Source of the DNA: Magnetospirillum aberrantis SpK
GTDB taxonomy: Bacteria; Pseudomonadota; Alphaproteobacteria; Rhodospirillales; Magnetospirillaceae
DNA: 64,000 nt
Direction: 5' to 3'
NCBI RefSeq assembly: GCF_011022235.1
Contig: NZ_JAAIYP010000038.1
Location: 248,001-312,000 of the forward strand
Below are positions 23,333-32,323 of the stretch, in pieces. The notes under the pieces are model-generated. The model was not told the DNA's origin, ran no database searches, and saw only the letters and a list, made by a program, of their open reading frames with translations. Every line of letters starts with the position of its first letter. The first letter of the stretch is position 1. The position numbers were made by a program, and so were the translations under genes.

Positions 23333-24586
23333 TCAGCGCGGCTTCGCGACCAAAGTGGCGCCGTCCACACCGGCGACGCGAACCTGGACGATCGCGCCGT
23401 CCTGCGCCGGAACGTCCAGACGCACCGGCAGATAATGCTCGCTAAATCCGGTGTTGTCGCCTTCCACCAGCACGCTGGCCTCGCGCCCGACCCTGGACGC
23501 CAGGAAAGCGGCCATGGCGCCCTCGCCCTTGGCCCGCAGCCGCGCGGCGCGATCCTTGACCACGTCGCCGGGAACGCGCGGCATGCGCGCCGCCGGCGTG
23601 CCGGGGCGGGCCGAGAACGGAAAGACATGCAGATGGGTCAGTCCGGCTTCGTCCACCAACTCCAGCGATTGCCGGAACATGGCCTCGTCCTCGGTGGGGA
23701 AGCCGGCGATGATGTCGGCGCCCAGCGCCACGTCGCCGCGCAACGCCCGCAGCCGGGCCGCCAGCGAGATCACGTCGGCACGCAGATGACGGCGCTTCAT
23801 GCGCTTCAGGATCATGTCGTCGCCGGCCTGGGCCGACAGGTGGAAATGCGGCATCAGGCGCTCTTCCTCGGCCACCAGCCGCAACAGGTCGTCATCGACC
23901 TCGACCGGGTCGAGCGACGACAGCCGCAGACGCGGCAGCTCCGGCACCTGGGCCAACAGGCGGCGCGCCATCTGGCCCAAGGTCGGCTGTCCCGGCAGGT
24001 CGCCGCCATAGGCGGTGATGTCGACTCCGGTGAAGACGACTTCGCTGAACCCCTGGGCCACCAGGGCGCGCACCTGCTCGACGACGCGCCCCATGGGCAC
24101 CGAGCGGTTATTGCCGCGCCCGAACGGAATGATGCAGAAGGTGCAGCGGTGGTCGCAACCGGTCTGCACCTCGACGAAGGCCCGCGCCCGCCCCTCGAAC
24201 CCGCTGACCAGATGCTCGGCGGTCTCGCGCACCGTCATGATGTCGGTGACGACGATGCGGTCCTCGGGCGGCGCGGTGAAGATATCGGGCTGCATCTTCT
24301 CGGAATTGCCCAGCACCTGATCCACCTCGGGCATGGCGGCGAACTTGGCCGGGTCCACCTGGGCGGCACAGCCGGTGACCACGATGCGGGCGTTCGGGTT
24401 GTCGCGCCTGAGCTTGCGGATGTTCTGGCGGGCCTGACGTTCAGCCTCGGAGGTCACCGCGCAGGTGTTGACGATGATCGTCTCGACCCCCGTCTCCGCC
24501 GCCTTGGCATGTTCGCGCATGACCTCGGATTCGTAGGCGTTCAGACGGCACCCGAAGGTGACGACCTGAACCTTGTCGGTGGTCAT
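23333..24586 (-). CDS. mtaB: tRNA t6A37 methylthiotransferase MtaB
   Basis: This radical-SAM enzyme (417 residues) adds a methylthio group to t6A at position 37 of ANN-decoding tRNAs. The N-terminal MTTase domain carries three Fe-S cysteines (TFGCRLN, VNTCAVT, VTGCAAQ). The radical-SAM cluster is CDHRCTFCIIPFGRG. The last ~60 residues form a TRAM RNA-binding domain. The ATG at 24586 is preceded by GAGGGG six to seven bases upstream. Notably, that ribosome site belongs to the last unit of the 108-bp repeat array that fills the space to dapF. Confidence 0.95.
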   Translation of the reverse strand: MTTDKVQVVTFGCRLNAYESEVMREHAKAAETGVETIIVNTCAVTSEAERQARQNIRKLRRDNPNARIVVTGCAAQVDPAKFAAMPEVDQVLGNSEKMQPDIFTAPPEDRIVVTDIMTVRETAEHLVSGFEGRARAFVEVQTGCDHRCTFCIIPFGRGNNRSVPMGRVVEQVRALVAQGFSEVVFTGVDITAYGGDLPGQPTLGQMARRLLAQVPELPRLRLSSLDPVEVDDDLLRLVAEEERLMPHFHLSAQAGDDMILKRMKRRHLRADVISLAARLRALRGDVALGADIIAGFPTEDEAMFRQSLELVDEAGLTHLHVFPFSARPGTPAARMPRVPGDVVKDRAARLRAKGEGAMAAFLASRVGREASVLVEGDNTGFSEHYLPVRLDVPAQDGAIVQVRVAGVDGATLVAKPR

Positions 24587-24593
24587 GACCAGC

Positions 24594-24941
24594 CCCTCGC
24601 TACGCTCGCTCCGGTCACGTTCAGGCCCTCAGGCGCCGGGCGCGCGCCTCCGCGCGCTTGGCTGACACTCGCACATGCTCGCGGGGCCTCAACGGCCCAG
24701 TCCCTCGCTGCGCTCGCTCCGGTCATGTCTGGCCCCTCAAACGCCGGGCGCACGCATCCGCGCGCTTGGCTCACGCTCGCAGGGGCGCGCGGGCGCTCAA
24801 CGCGCCAGTCCCTCGCTACGCTCGCTCCGGTCATGTCTGGCCCCTCAAACGCCGGGCGCACGCTTCCGCGCGCTTGGCTCACGCTCGCAGGAGCTCGCGG
24901 GCGCTCAACGCGCCAGTCCCTCGCTACGCTCGCTCCGGTCA
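24594..24941. repeat. Tandem array of a 108-bp repeat (three units plus a partial fourth)
   Basis: The string CCCTCGCT(A/G)CGCTCGCTCCG recurs at 24594, 24702, 24810 and 24918, exactly 108 bases apart. Units 2 and 3 are nearly identical and unit 1 is more diverged. Because 108 is divisible by three, one minus-strand frame stays open through all units and would encode a 36-residue repeat (for example GASVARDWRVERPRAPASVS, then QARG and further residues). The array occupies the whole dapF-mtaB gap. The dapF stop TGA is formed at its upstream edge and the mtaB ribosome site at its downstream edge. A relative is found inside rimM (44641-44757). Confidence 0.95.
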
Positions 24942-25781
24942 CGCCATCAAACTCGGGTCGAGGGTTCCCCGGAACGCCAGCGCCACCGGCCCGGTCATCA
25001 GCACATGGTCGTCGGCCAGCCATTCGATGAACAGGGAACCGCCATCCAGCACCACCTCGGCCTTGCGGGTGGTCAGGCCACGCCGCGCCGCCGCCACCAG
25101 CGAGGCGCAGGCGCCGGTGCCGCAGGCCTGGGTGATGCCGGCACCGCGTTCCCACACCCGCATGCGCAGCTTTTCCGGTCCCAGAACCTGGACGATCTCG
25201 ATGTTGGCGCGTTCCGGGAACAAGGGATGATGCTCCAGCCCCGACCCCACCGACGACAGGTTAACGTCGGCCACGTCAGGGACAAAGAACACCGCGTGCG
25301 GGTTGCCCATGCTGACCCCCACCGGGTCGCTCAGAGGGCCAAGGCCGATGCCCAGGTGCAGGGTGTCGCGTGCCTCGGCCAACGGAATGTCCCGCCAGTC
25401 CAGCCGCGCCGGCCCCATATCCACCGCCACCATCCTGTCGCCGCGCGTTTCGGCCTTCAACAGGCCGGCGCGGGTTTCGATCACCACACGGTCAGCACCG
25501 GTTTCGCCCATCAGCAGCCACGCGACGCAACGGGTGGCATTGCCGCACGCTCCCGATTCGGAACCATCGGGGTTGTAGATGGTCATCCAGGCGGTGGAAT
25601 TGTCCCCCCGTGGCGGCTCGACGACGATCAACTGGTCGCAGCCGACCCCACGGCGACGGTCGGCGATGGCGCGCACGGCGTCCGCCGTCAGGGTCAGGCC
25701 CGAACGACGAATATCGAGGACGACGAAGTCGTTCCCCAATCCGTGCATCTTGACGAATTCATGGGCGATCGCGGTGTTCAT
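24939..25781 (-). CDS. dapF: Diaminopimelate epimerase
   Basis: This cofactor-free epimerase converts LL- to meso-diaminopimelate for lysine and peptidoglycan synthesis (280 residues). The signature KMHGLGNDFVV is at residues 11-21. The two catalytic cysteines are present: Cys79 in SGACGNATR, and the one in QACGTGACAS near residue 224. The ATG at 25781 gives the family's usual N-terminus. The stop codon TGA coincides with the first bases of the 108-bp repeat array (TGACCGGAGCG). The final residues could therefore have been set by insertion of the element, but the protein has full normal length. Confidence 0.97.
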   Translation of the reverse strand: MNTAIAHEFVKMHGLGNDFVVLDIRRSGLTLTADAVRAIADRRRGVGCDQLIVVEPPRGDNSTAWMTIYNPDGSESGACGNATRCVAWLLMGETGADRVVIETRAGLLKAETRGDRMVAVDMGPARLDWRDIPLAEARDTLHLGIGLGPLSDPVGVSMGNPHAVFFVPDVADVNLSSVGSGLEHHPLFPERANIEIVQVLGPEKLRMRVWERGAGITQACGTGACASLVAAARRGLTTRKAEVVLDGGSLFIEWLADDHVLMTGPVALAFRGTLDPSLMA

Positions 25782-25828
25782 GACCGGGTTATATGGGGCT
25801 CGCCCCCGCAGAGTCCAGCGTGCCCCGA

Positions 25829-26443
25829 TCAGAACAGCGCATATTGGTTGGCCGGAACGCGGGAACGCACGCCGCGCGGCTTGCGCTCGGCCTTCGTTTC
25901 CTGAGGCAGAAGCTCGGCCGGAAGGCCGGGCGGCAGGATGCGGGCCTGTTCCAGCTCGACGGCCAGACGGCGGTTTTCCGCCTCAAGCCGCAATTTCCGC
26001 ACCTCGGCGTCGGACAATCGACCGATGGCCACCGCCAGTTCCGCCTGCACTTCCTGCACCGTCCGCCTCAGGCCCGCCTGGGCGGCCCGTTCCTCGGCCA
26101 ACGTTTCCTGCGCCTCGGCCAATTCGGCGCGCAGGCGGATGACATCCGAAGCGGCCCGCGCCGCCTCGAACATCGAGGTCGGCGTACCGTCGGCGGCACG
26201 CCCCTGGCGCAGCCGTTCGTTCTCGCATTTGAGCTCGCGCACTTCGTTGCGCAAATGGAAGACGGCGTCCTCGAGCGCCGAGCGTCCGGCGCCATCCCCC
26301 CCGGCCAACACATCGGCCAAGGCGACGAAATCGCTGCCGGCCTCGGCCAGCAGACGATGGGCGGCACGCAGGGCGCCCAGCGCCTCGGCATCGTTGTCCG
26401 AAGCGGCAAGCGCCAGCACCTTGGCAAGTCGTTGCAGGTCCAT
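25829..26443 (-). CDS. Coiled-coil protein with a DUF2786-like N-terminal helix pair
   Basis: A 204-residue cytoplasmic protein. Residues 1-45 (MDLQRLAKVLALAASDNDAE, then ALGALRAAHRLLAEAGSDF) resemble the short helical DUF2786 module found in phage and plasmid proteins. Residues ~65-165 are a strongly charged heptad-rich coiled coil (VRELKCENERLRQ, RLRAELAEAQETLAEERAAQ). The tail is basic and Pro-rich. Start choice is uncertain. ATG 26443 and ATG 26452 are both in frame, neither with a strong ribosome site. The open frame continues upstream, but through the neighbouring gene's terminator, so a longer start is unlikely. Function unknown. It lies between dapF and a DHH phosphoesterase on the same strand, behind a terminator, so it is probably expressed on its own. 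Confidence 0.7.
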   Translation of the reverse strand: MDLQRLAKVLALAASDNDAEALGALRAAHRLLAEAGSDFVALADVLAGGDGAGRSALEDAVFHLRNEVRELKCENERLRQGRAADGTPTSMFEAARAASDVIRLRAELAEAQETLAEERAAQAGLRRTVQEVQAELAVAIGRLSDAEVRKLRLEAENRRLAVELEQARILPPGLPAELLPQETKAERKPRGVRSRVPANQYALF

Positions 26444-26511
26444 GGCCAACATCTCGTGGGGTGCGAAGAAACCAACCCCCAGAATGTGAGTCAGCCCAAT
26501 CGCCAGCGCAA

Positions 26512-26539
26512 CAAAAAAGAACCCCGCCAAAGGGCGGGG
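26512..26539 (-). terminator. Intrinsic terminator of the DHH phosphoesterase gene
   Basis: The perfect 7-bp stem CCCCGCC / GGCGGGG (26522-26528, 26533-26539) with a four-base loop is followed on the minus strand by TTCTTTTTTGT. It starts about 10 bases after the DHH gene's stop. Confidence 0.9.
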
Positions 26540-26549
26540 CTCTGGGGAA

Positions 26550-27482
26550 TCAACCGTCGGCGTTGATGCGTTTGACGATCGCCTCCAACGCGCTTTCCGC
26601 CTGGTCGTTGGGCACCTGGCAGGTGCCGGCCTTTTCGTGGCCGCCGCCGCCGTATTCCAGGCACAGCGCGCCGACATTGGTCTTGGACCCGCGATCCAGG
26701 ATGGAGCGGCCGATGGCGAACACCGTGTTCTGCTTCTTCAGGCCCCACATGACGTGGATCGAGATGTTGCACTGGGGATGCAGCGCATAAATCATGAAGC
26801 GGTTGCCGGCGAAGATGGTTTCCTCTTCACGCAGGTCCAGCACCACCAGATTGCCATAGACCTTGGAACAGCGCTTGATCTGGTCCGTGGCCCGTTCCTC
26901 GTGCTCGAAATAAAGGTCGGTGCGTTCCTTGACGTCGGGCAGGTCCAGGATCTGTTCGATGGTGTGGTTCCGGCAATAGTCGATGAGGTTCATCATCAAC
27001 TGGTAGTTGGAAATGCGGAACTCGCGGAAACGCCCCAGGCCGGTACGGGCGTCCATGATGTAGTTCAGCAGCGTCCACCCGGTGGGCGACAGGATGTCGT
27101 CCAGGGAATATTGCGCGGAATCGGCCTTGTCGACCTCCTCCATCATCTTGTCCCAGGCCGCAGGGAAGCGCACGGCGCCGCCGTAATAATCATAGACCAC
27201 GCGGGCCGCCGACGGCGCGTCGGGATGGATGACGTGGTTGTCACGCTTGCCGACGCGGATGGTCTCGGACAAATGGTGGTCGAAGGCGATGTGCACGCCA
27301 TCCACATAGGGAAGGTTGGTGGTGATGTCGTTGGGACCGATGTCGATCAGCCCATCCTGCATATCCTTGGGGTGGACGAACTTGATATCGTCGATGATGT
27401 CCAACTGGCGCAACAGCACGGCACAGACCAAACCGTCGAAATCGCTGCGGGTCACCAGACGGAACTTCTTGGCTTCGGACAT
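26550..27482 (-). CDS. DHH-family phosphoesterase (exopolyphosphatase/oligoribonuclease-like)
   Basis: A 310-residue metal-dependent phosphohydrolase of the DHH/DHHA1 group. Motif I is TRSDFDGLVCAVLL and motif III is the DHH triad in AFDHHLSE. The C-terminal DHHA1 substrate-binding motif is GGGGHEKAGTCQVP. Metal-binding aspartates are present, so it should be active, but the substrate (polyphosphate, pAp, nano-RNA or cyclic dinucleotide products) cannot be decided. The ATG at 27482 is secure because TAGGAG lies eight bases upstream. A longer frame upstream lacks signals. Its 3' end is marked by a strong terminator. Confidence 0.85.
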   Translation of the reverse strand: MSEAKKFRLVTRSDFDGLVCAVLLRQLDIIDDIKFVHPKDMQDGLIDIGPNDITTNLPYVDGVHIAFDHHLSETIRVGKRDNHVIHPDAPSAARVVYDYYGGAVRFPAAWDKMMEEVDKADSAQYSLDDILSPTGWTLLNYIMDARTGLGRFREFRISNYQLMMNLIDYCRNHTIEQILDLPDVKERTDLYFEHEERATDQIKRCSKVYGNLVVLDLREEETIFAGNRFMIYALHPQCNISIHVMWGLKKQNTVFAIGRSILDRGSKTNVGALCLEYGGGGHEKAGTCQVPNDQAESALEAIVKRINADG

Positions 27483-27636
27483 CGGGAATTCTCCTACCCA
27501 CCCAAACGTTCGGCCAGAGTATCTCCTGGCGCAGGCGGAGACAACGGCCGCAACGCGCTTTCCGACGGCAAAGCGCCTTTCCCTTGCCCCGCCTCTGGGA
27601 TAAACAGAGAGACCGACAAGACGACCGAGCCCCGAC

Positions 27637-28341
27637 ATGCGCGCCCACCGCCCCTTGATCCTGCTGATTGCCGCCCTTGGCGCCGGCTGCGCCGACCCCG
27701 AACCGTTCGTCAACGTCGGCGGCAGCATCAACCCGAGCTACAGCAAGCCCCTGGACCCGGTGATCGAATACGGCCGCTTCAACATCTGCTACAGCGACGC
27801 CACACCCTGGGCCGAGGTCGAAGCGCTGGCCGCCGAACGATGCGGCACCTATGGCTTGACCGCGCGGGTCACCACCGTAACCCGCTGGCAATGCCGCATG
27901 GCCTCGCCGCATATCGCCGATTTTTTCTGCTACGATCCCGAAATGGTAACGGCCGCGGGCTCTCCGGTGAACCCGTTCGACCACAACGCCGTCAAGGCGT
28001 GGGAGGTCCAAACCGGAAAGAAGGCGAAACCGCATAACACGCTCAGCGGCAACCATCTGACGGTTCAGACACCGGCTGCGGTTCCGGGCTCGCCCACGGA
28101 CACACCGCCCCCCGCCACCGCACCGGCGGACTCCACGGCCACCCCGGCACCGCCGCCCTCTTTGACCGCGGCACCGCCGCCCGCCTTGACCCCGGCCGAC
28201 ATCGCCACTCGGCCAGCCATCAGCCAGCCGGAACCGCTCCCGGCGGCCCCTGCGCCCACCGCCGCCAGCAGCGGCCCGGCCTACCCGGTGGACAACTTCA
28301 CCCTACCCCAGGGCAGCTGGGGCGACGCCTTCAAGGAATAA
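27637..28341 (+). CDS. Putative lipoprotein with Pro/Ala-rich C-terminal half
   Basis: A 234-residue protein of unknown function. The hydrophobic start ends in a lipobox-like site (ILLIAALGAGC), so Cys18 is probably lipidated, although glycine at -3 is not ideal. Residues ~20-140 form a compact domain with four further cysteines (NICYS, AERCGTYG, WQCRM, FFCYD), suggesting two disulfides. It is followed by a ~90-residue low-complexity Pro/Ala/Thr linker and a short conserved-looking tail (PVDNFTLPQGSWGDAFKE), perhaps spanning the peptidoglycan. The ATG at 27637 has only a weak ribosome site. It diverges from the DHH gene with ~150 bases between. The stop codon lies inside an 18-bp tandem duplication. 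Confidence 0.75.
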   Translation: MRAHRPLILLIAALGAGCADPEPFVNVGGSINPSYSKPLDPVIEYGRFNICYSDATPWAEVEALAAERCGTYGLTARVTTVTRWQCRMASPHIADFFCYDPEMVTAAGSPVNPFDHNAVKAWEVQTGKKAKPHNTLSGNHLTVQTPAAVPGSPTDTPPPATAPADSTATPAPPPSLTAAPPPALTPADIATRPAISQPEPLPAAPAPTAASSGPAYPVDNFTLPQGSWGDAFKE

Positions 28342-28368
28342 GGCACGGGCAAGGAATAAGGCACGGGC
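28333..28368. repeat. 18-bp tandem duplication across the lipoprotein stop codon
   Basis: AAGGAATAAGGCACGGGC occurs twice in direct succession (28333-28350, 28351-28368), followed by a partial third copy (AAGGAACAA). The first copy contains the last two codons and the stop of the lipoprotein gene. It looks like a recent slippage event with no coding consequence. Confidence 0.9.
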
Positions 28369-28388
28369 AAGGAACAAAACAACCGGCC

Positions 28389-30302
28389 TTACCCCCGGCG
28401 GAACCGGCCGGCGCCTTCGGTCTTTTCGTCGAACAGCGCCGTCAACTGACGCAGCACGGTGCCGCCCAGTTCCTCGGCGTCCATGATGGTCACCGCCCGG
28501 CGGTAATAGCGGGTGACGTCATGGCCGATACCGATGGCGATCAGTTCCACCGGCGAGCGGGTCTCGACGAATTCGATGACGTCGCGCAGGTGCTTTTCCA
28601 GGTAATTGCCGGGATTGGCCGAAAGCGTCGAATCGTCCACCGGCGCGCCGTCCGAGATGACCATGAGGATACGGCGCTGTTCGGACCGCCCCAACAGCCG
28701 GTCGTGCGCCCACAACAGCGCCTCGCCGTCGATGTTTTCCTTGAGGATGCCTTCGCGCAGCATCAGCCCCATGTTGCGCCGGGTCCGCCGCCATGGCGCG
28801 TCCGCCGCCTTGTAGACGATGTGGCGCAGGTCGTTGAGGCGTCCCGGCTGGGCCGGTTTGCCGTCGGCCAGCCATTTCTCGCGCGATTGCCCGCCCTTCC
28901 ACGCCCGCGTAGTGAACCCCAGCACCTCGACCTTGACCGCGCAGCGTTCCAGGGTGCGGGCCAGGATTTCCGCGCTCATGGCGGCGACGCTGATCGGCCG
29001 GCCGCGCATGGAGCCGGAATTGTCGATCAGCAACGTCACCACGGTGTCGCGGAAATCGGTTTCCTTTTCCACCTTGAACGACAGCGAATGGGTGGGGTTG
29101 GCGACGACGCGGGCCAAGCGGCCGGTGTCGAGGATGCCTTCCTCAAGGTCGAAATCCCAGTTGCGCGTCTGCTGAGCCATCAGCTTGCGTTGCAGGCGGT
29201 TGGCCAATTTGGCCACCACGCCCTGAAGATGGGCCATCTGCTGGTCGAGTTGGTTCCGCAGCCGGGTCAGTTCCTCGACGTCGCACAATTCCTCGGCCAG
29301 CACCACTTCGTCGAAACGGGTGGTGTAGGAATGATAGGGCCGTTCTCCATGGACGCCGGGCTGCGGTTCGAAATTGGGACGCGACCGCGACGGCCCGCCC
29401 GGTTCGTCCGTGCCGGCGCCGGAAATCTCCATTTCCTCGCCCGACTCGACACCGTCCTGTTCGCCGTCGCCTTCGGCGCTGCCCGGCGCGGCCTGGGGCT
29501 GTCCCTCCGCCTGGGGGCCCTTGGACTGGTCGTCGTCCTCGGTGTCGCGGCTGCCTTGGGATTCCCCTTCGCTGGCCTGTTGCCCCTGTTCTTCGCTTTG
29601 CTCGCTTTCTTCGTCGTTCAATTCGGACGGCGCGAACAAATCCAACTCGCCCAGCAATTCCTTGAGGCCGCCGACAAAACGTTCCTCGTCGGCGATCAGG
29701 TCACGCAGCGCGTCAAGACGCAAGCCGGCCTTGTCCTCGATATAGGGCGCCCACAATTCGACCGCACGCCGGGCCGATGGCGGCGGCGGTTCTCCCAGGA
29801 AGTGCTGGCGGGCGATGAAGCGCATGGCCTCGGCCAACGGCACCTCGTCGCGCTTGCCGACCCGGTCCAGCCCCTCGGCCCGTGCCTTCTGTTCCAGGAC
29901 GGCGGCGATGTTGGCGGCCGCACCGGCCATGCGCCGCGCCCCCAATGCCTCGATACGGGCCTGTTCCACCGCTTCGTACACCCGCCGCGCCTCGGCCCCC
30001 GGCGGCATGCGACCGGCATGCAACGCCTCGGTATGATAGCGGAACCGCAACCCTACCGCGTCCGCCGTCCCCCGCAGCCGCACCAGATCAGCGGCGGTGA
30101 CGTTGCGCGGCGGCGCCGGCAACCGGATTTCGGTACCACGCACGTTGGCGGCCCCGGTGCCATAGCCGACGTCAAGGTCGGCACGGCCGGCCACCGCGCG
30201 CACCACCGCCGTGGTGCACCGCTTCATCAGGTCGGCCGGCGTCTCGTCCCGGCGCGGCTGGGCGGTAACGTGGGCCGGGGGCGTGTTGGGGGGAACGGAC
30301 AA
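28389..30302 (-). CDS. cobT: Aerobic cobaltochelatase subunit CobT
   Basis: This 637-residue partner of CobS in the CobNST chelatase inserts Co2+ into hydrogenobyrinic acid a,c-diamide during aerobic B12 synthesis. The N-terminal ~220 residues are helical. A highly acidic Glu/Ser/Gln stretch follows (about 230-310, [20 protein letters not shown]). The C-terminal third is a von Willebrand A domain with the metal site [10 protein letters not shown] and [13 protein letters not shown] start at 30302 is chosen because TAGGA lies eight bases upstream and the resulting N-terminus leads naturally into [14 protein letters not shown]. The first ATG is 25 codons later. It follows the cobS stop by 10 bases. 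CobN is not in the window. Confidence 0.95.
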   Translation of the reverse strand: MSVPPNTPPAHVTAQPRRDETPADLMKRCTTAVVRAVAGRADLDVGYGTGAANVRGTEIRLPAPPRNVTAADLVRLRGTADAVGLRFRYHTEALHAGRMPPGAEARRVYEAVEQARIEALGARRMAGAAANIAAVLEQKARAEGLDRVGKRDEVPLAEAMRFIARQHFLGEPPPPSARRAVELWAPYIEDKAGLRLDALRDLIADEERFVGGLKELLGELDLFAPSELNDEESEQSEEQGQQASEGESQGSRDTEDDDQSKGPQAEGQPQAAPGSAEGDGEQDGVESGEEMEISGAGTDEPGGPSRSRPNFEPQPGVHGERPYHSYTTRFDEVVLAEELCDVEELTRLRNQLDQQMAHLQGVVAKLANRLQRKLMAQQTRNWDFDLEEGILDTGRLARVVANPTHSLSFKVEKETDFRDTVVTLLIDNSGSMRGRPISVAAMSAEILARTLERCAVKVEVLGFTTRAWKGGQSREKWLADGKPAQPGRLNDLRHIVYKAADAPWRRTRRNMGLMLREGILKENIDGEALLWAHDRLLGRSEQRRILMVISDGAPVDDSTLSANPGNYLEKHLRDVIEFVETRSPVELIAIGIGHDVTRYYRRAVTIMDAEELGGTVLRQLTALFDEKTEGAGRFRRG

Positions 30303-30312
30303 GGGAGCGGTC

Positions 30313-31314
30313 CTACATCATCACCCGCGCAGGGGTTTCCGGCAGTTCCTGGTTGAAGCAGCGCTGGTAATATTCGGCCAGCACCGGGCGTTCGACCTCG
30401 TCGCACTTGTTGAGGAAGGTGAGACGGAAGGCGAAGGCCACATCGCCGAAGATCTTGGCGTTCTCGGCCCAGGTGATGACCGTGCGCGGGCTCATCACCG
30501 TCGAGATGTCGCCGTTCATGAAGCCCTGGCGGGTCAGGTCGGCCAACGACACCATCTGGCCGATCATCTTGCGGCCGGCATCGTCGCCATAGCCCGGCAA
30601 CTTGGCGGAAACGATGTCCACCTCGGCGTCGTGCTCCAGGTAATTGAGGGTAGCGACGATGTTCCAGCGGTCCATCTGGCCCTGGTTGATCTGTTGCGTG
30701 CCGTGATAAAGGCCGGTGGTGTCGCCCAGGCCCACGGTGTTGGCGGTGGCGAACAGACGGAAGGCGGGATGCGGACGGATCACCCGATTCTGATCCAGAA
30801 GCGTCAGCTTGCCTTCGACCTCGAGCACGCGCTGGATGACGAACATCACGTCGGGACGGCCGGCGTCGTATTCGTCGAACACCAGGGCGCAGGGATGTTG
30901 CAGCGCCCACGGCAGGATGCCCTCGCGGAACTCGGTCACCTGCTTGCCGTCCTTGAGCACGATGGCATCCTTGCCGATCAGGTCGATCCGGCTGACGTGG
31001 CTGTCAAGGTTGATGCGGATGCACGGCCAGTTGAGACGCGCAGCCACCTGTTCGATGTGGGTCGACTTGCCGGTGCCGTGATAGCCCTGGACCATGACGC
31101 GACGGTTGAAGGCGAAACCGGCCAGGATGGCCAAGGTGGTGTCGCGGTCGAAGCGATAGGCCGGGTCCTTTTCCGGCACGTGTTCCGAGCCCTGGCTGAA
31201 CGCGGGCACCTTCAGGTCGGTGTCGATGCCGAAGGTCTCGCGCACGTCCAGTTCGATGTCGGGCAGGGCAAGCGGATGGTCCGAGGCGAGCGGGCTCTGG
31301 GTGCTGGAAGTCAT
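30313..31314 (-). CDS. cobS: Aerobic cobaltochelatase subunit CobS (AAA+ ATPase)
   Basis: A 333-residue MoxR-type AAA+ ATPase that forms a ring complex with CobT and drives cobalt insertion by CobN. Walker A is GYHGTGKST and Walker B is ALVFDEYD. Sensor-1 is [11 protein letters not shown], and the family's N-terminal signature [19 protein letters not shown] is present. The ATG at 31314 gives the usual length. It is the first gene of the cobS-cobT pair, with the J-domain gene just upstream on the same strand. Confidence 0.96.
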   Translation of the reverse strand: MTSSTQSPLASDHPLALPDIELDVRETFGIDTDLKVPAFSQGSEHVPEKDPAYRFDRDTTLAILAGFAFNRRVMVQGYHGTGKSTHIEQVAARLNWPCIRINLDSHVSRIDLIGKDAIVLKDGKQVTEFREGILPWALQHPCALVFDEYDAGRPDVMFVIQRVLEVEGKLTLLDQNRVIRPHPAFRLFATANTVGLGDTTGLYHGTQQINQGQMDRWNIVATLNYLEHDAEVDIVSAKLPGYGDDAGRKMIGQMVSLADLTRQGFMNGDISTVMSPRTVITWAENAKIFGDVAFAFRLTFLNKCDEVERPVLAEYYQRCFNQELPETPARVMM

Positions 31315-31353
31315 GCTGGGGGTCCTTGAATGTCCGGGTCTCGGCCCGGTTCC

Positions 31354-31923
31354 TCATGCGGTCAAGCTGGCGAGCAGCGTGGTGTAGGCCTGGTTGATTT
31401 CCTTGAACTTCTCTTCGGCGGCCTTGTCGCCGCCATGCAGATCCGGGTGGTGGCGCTTCACCAACAGCTTATAGCGCTTCTTGAGAATGGCGAGTGTCAG
31501 TTCCCCGTCAAGCTCCATCACGCGCATGGCTGCCTGCTCCGGGGTCTCGGCGCGCGCCTTGGCGTTCTGTTCGCGCACCACGTCCTCGTCGAACACGCCG
31601 AAGGGATCGTGGATGCCGAAGTTGAAGCGGCGGTTGCCGGTCTTGGCCCCCAACGGCCAGGTTTCGCGCTGCCAGGTAGTGGAGCGGCGAAGCTCTGCCT
31701 CGATCTGCTCGGGGCTCATGCCCTTGTAGAAATCCCAAGAGGCGTTGTAGGCGCGCACATGGTCCAGACAGAACCAATAATATTCCGTCAGGTGGTCGCG
31801 GGATTTCGGCGCCCGATACTCGCCCTCGGCCGTGCAGCCGGGATGGTCGCAATGCCGCGTCCGCGGCTTGGGGGGCTCGTCAAAAGGGACACGCCAGGAA
31901 CGTTTGAAACCGCTTGCCTTCAT
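31354..31923 (-). CDS. J-domain (DnaJ-like) protein of the bolA-cobS neighbourhood
   Basis: A 189-residue cytoplasmic co-chaperone-like protein. The J domain is at the C-terminus (about 130-189), with the HPD motif intact in LLVKRHHPDLHGGD, so it should stimulate a DnaK-type ATPase. The N-terminal part has a possible zinc site (HCDHPGC and WFCLDH) and a conserved block (YYWFCLDHVRAYNASWDFYK). This arrangement is typical of alphaproteobacterial proteins encoded between bolA and cobS. The ATG at 31923 is chosen by homology of that block, and no clear ribosome site is seen. It is divergent from bolA, with 127 bases between them. Confidence 0.88.
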   Translation of the reverse strand: MKASGFKRSWRVPFDEPPKPRTRHCDHPGCTAEGEYRAPKSRDHLTEYYWFCLDHVRAYNASWDFYKGMSPEQIEAELRRSTTWQRETWPLGAKTGNRRFNFGIHDPFGVFDEDVVREQNAKARAETPEQAAMRVMELDGELTLAILKKRYKLLVKRHHPDLHGGDKAAEEKFKEINQAYTTLLASLTA

Positions 31924-31988
31924 GGTGGCCGCAATAATGCGGATTGGCCGCGTCGGAAGCAAGGCGGCTTGCGGGAAAACATCGCCCC

Positions 31989-32007
31989 TTGACGACCTTG
32001 GCGCCAA
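31989..32007 (+). promoter_or_regulatory. Possible bolA promoter element with an internal palindrome
   Basis: TTGACG (31989-31994) matches a sigma-70 -35 box in five of six positions. It is followed three bases later by the 10-bp palindrome TTGGCGCCAA (31998-32007). No good -10 is found at the right distance, so the palindrome may instead be a regulator site for bolA or the divergent J-domain gene. Confidence 0.3.
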
Positions 32008-32050
32008 CCCCCACCTAGGCGCGGTACAGGATTTCCCGAAAGGACCCGAC

Positions 32051-32323
32051 ATGAAGGTGCGCGCCGCCATCGAGCGCAAGCTGGCCCAAGGACTTTCCCC
32101 CGTCCGTCTGGTGGTCGAGGACGATTCCGCCCGTCACGCCGGCCATCACGGCAACGACGGCGGCGCCGAAAGCCATTTCCGGGTCGAGGTCGTGTCGGCC
32201 GCCTTCGCCGGCAAAAGCCGGGTCGAGCGTCACCGCATGGTCAACGTCCTGTTGGCCGAGGAACTGGCCGGACCGGTGCACGCCCTGCAACTGGCGACCC
32301 GGACCCCCGACGAAGGGCAATGA
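32051..32323 (+). CDS. bolA: BolA-family protein
   Basis: A 90-residue BolA-like protein. The family works with monothiol glutaredoxins in iron-sulfur trafficking and stress-related regulation. The sequence has the class II KH-like fold, an N-terminal helix MKVRAAIERKLAQGLSPVRL, an acidic/His-rich loop (DDSARHAGHHG) and the conserved strand SHFRVEVVSAAFAGKSRVER followed by HRMVNVLL. The ATG at 32051 has AAAGGA about six bases upstream. It diverges from the J-domain gene and converges on the CBS gene, whose stop abuts its own. Confidence 0.93.
   Translation: MKVRAAIERKLAQGLSPVRLVVEDDSARHAGHHGNDGGAESHFRVEVVSAAFAGKSRVERHRMVNVLLAEELAGPVHALQLATRTPDEGQ

Noticed and set aside
24594-24941. CRISPR array
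   Set aside because: The units are contiguous 108-bp repeats without unique spacers, and no cas genes are present. No CRISPR-like array was seen elsewhere in the window.
24583-25155. A 190-codon minus-strand frame encoding the 36-residue repeat, overlapping dapF
   Set aside because: Its 5' part is an alternative frame of dapF and it has no start signals. The repeat peptide is noted as a finding, but I do not call a separate gene.
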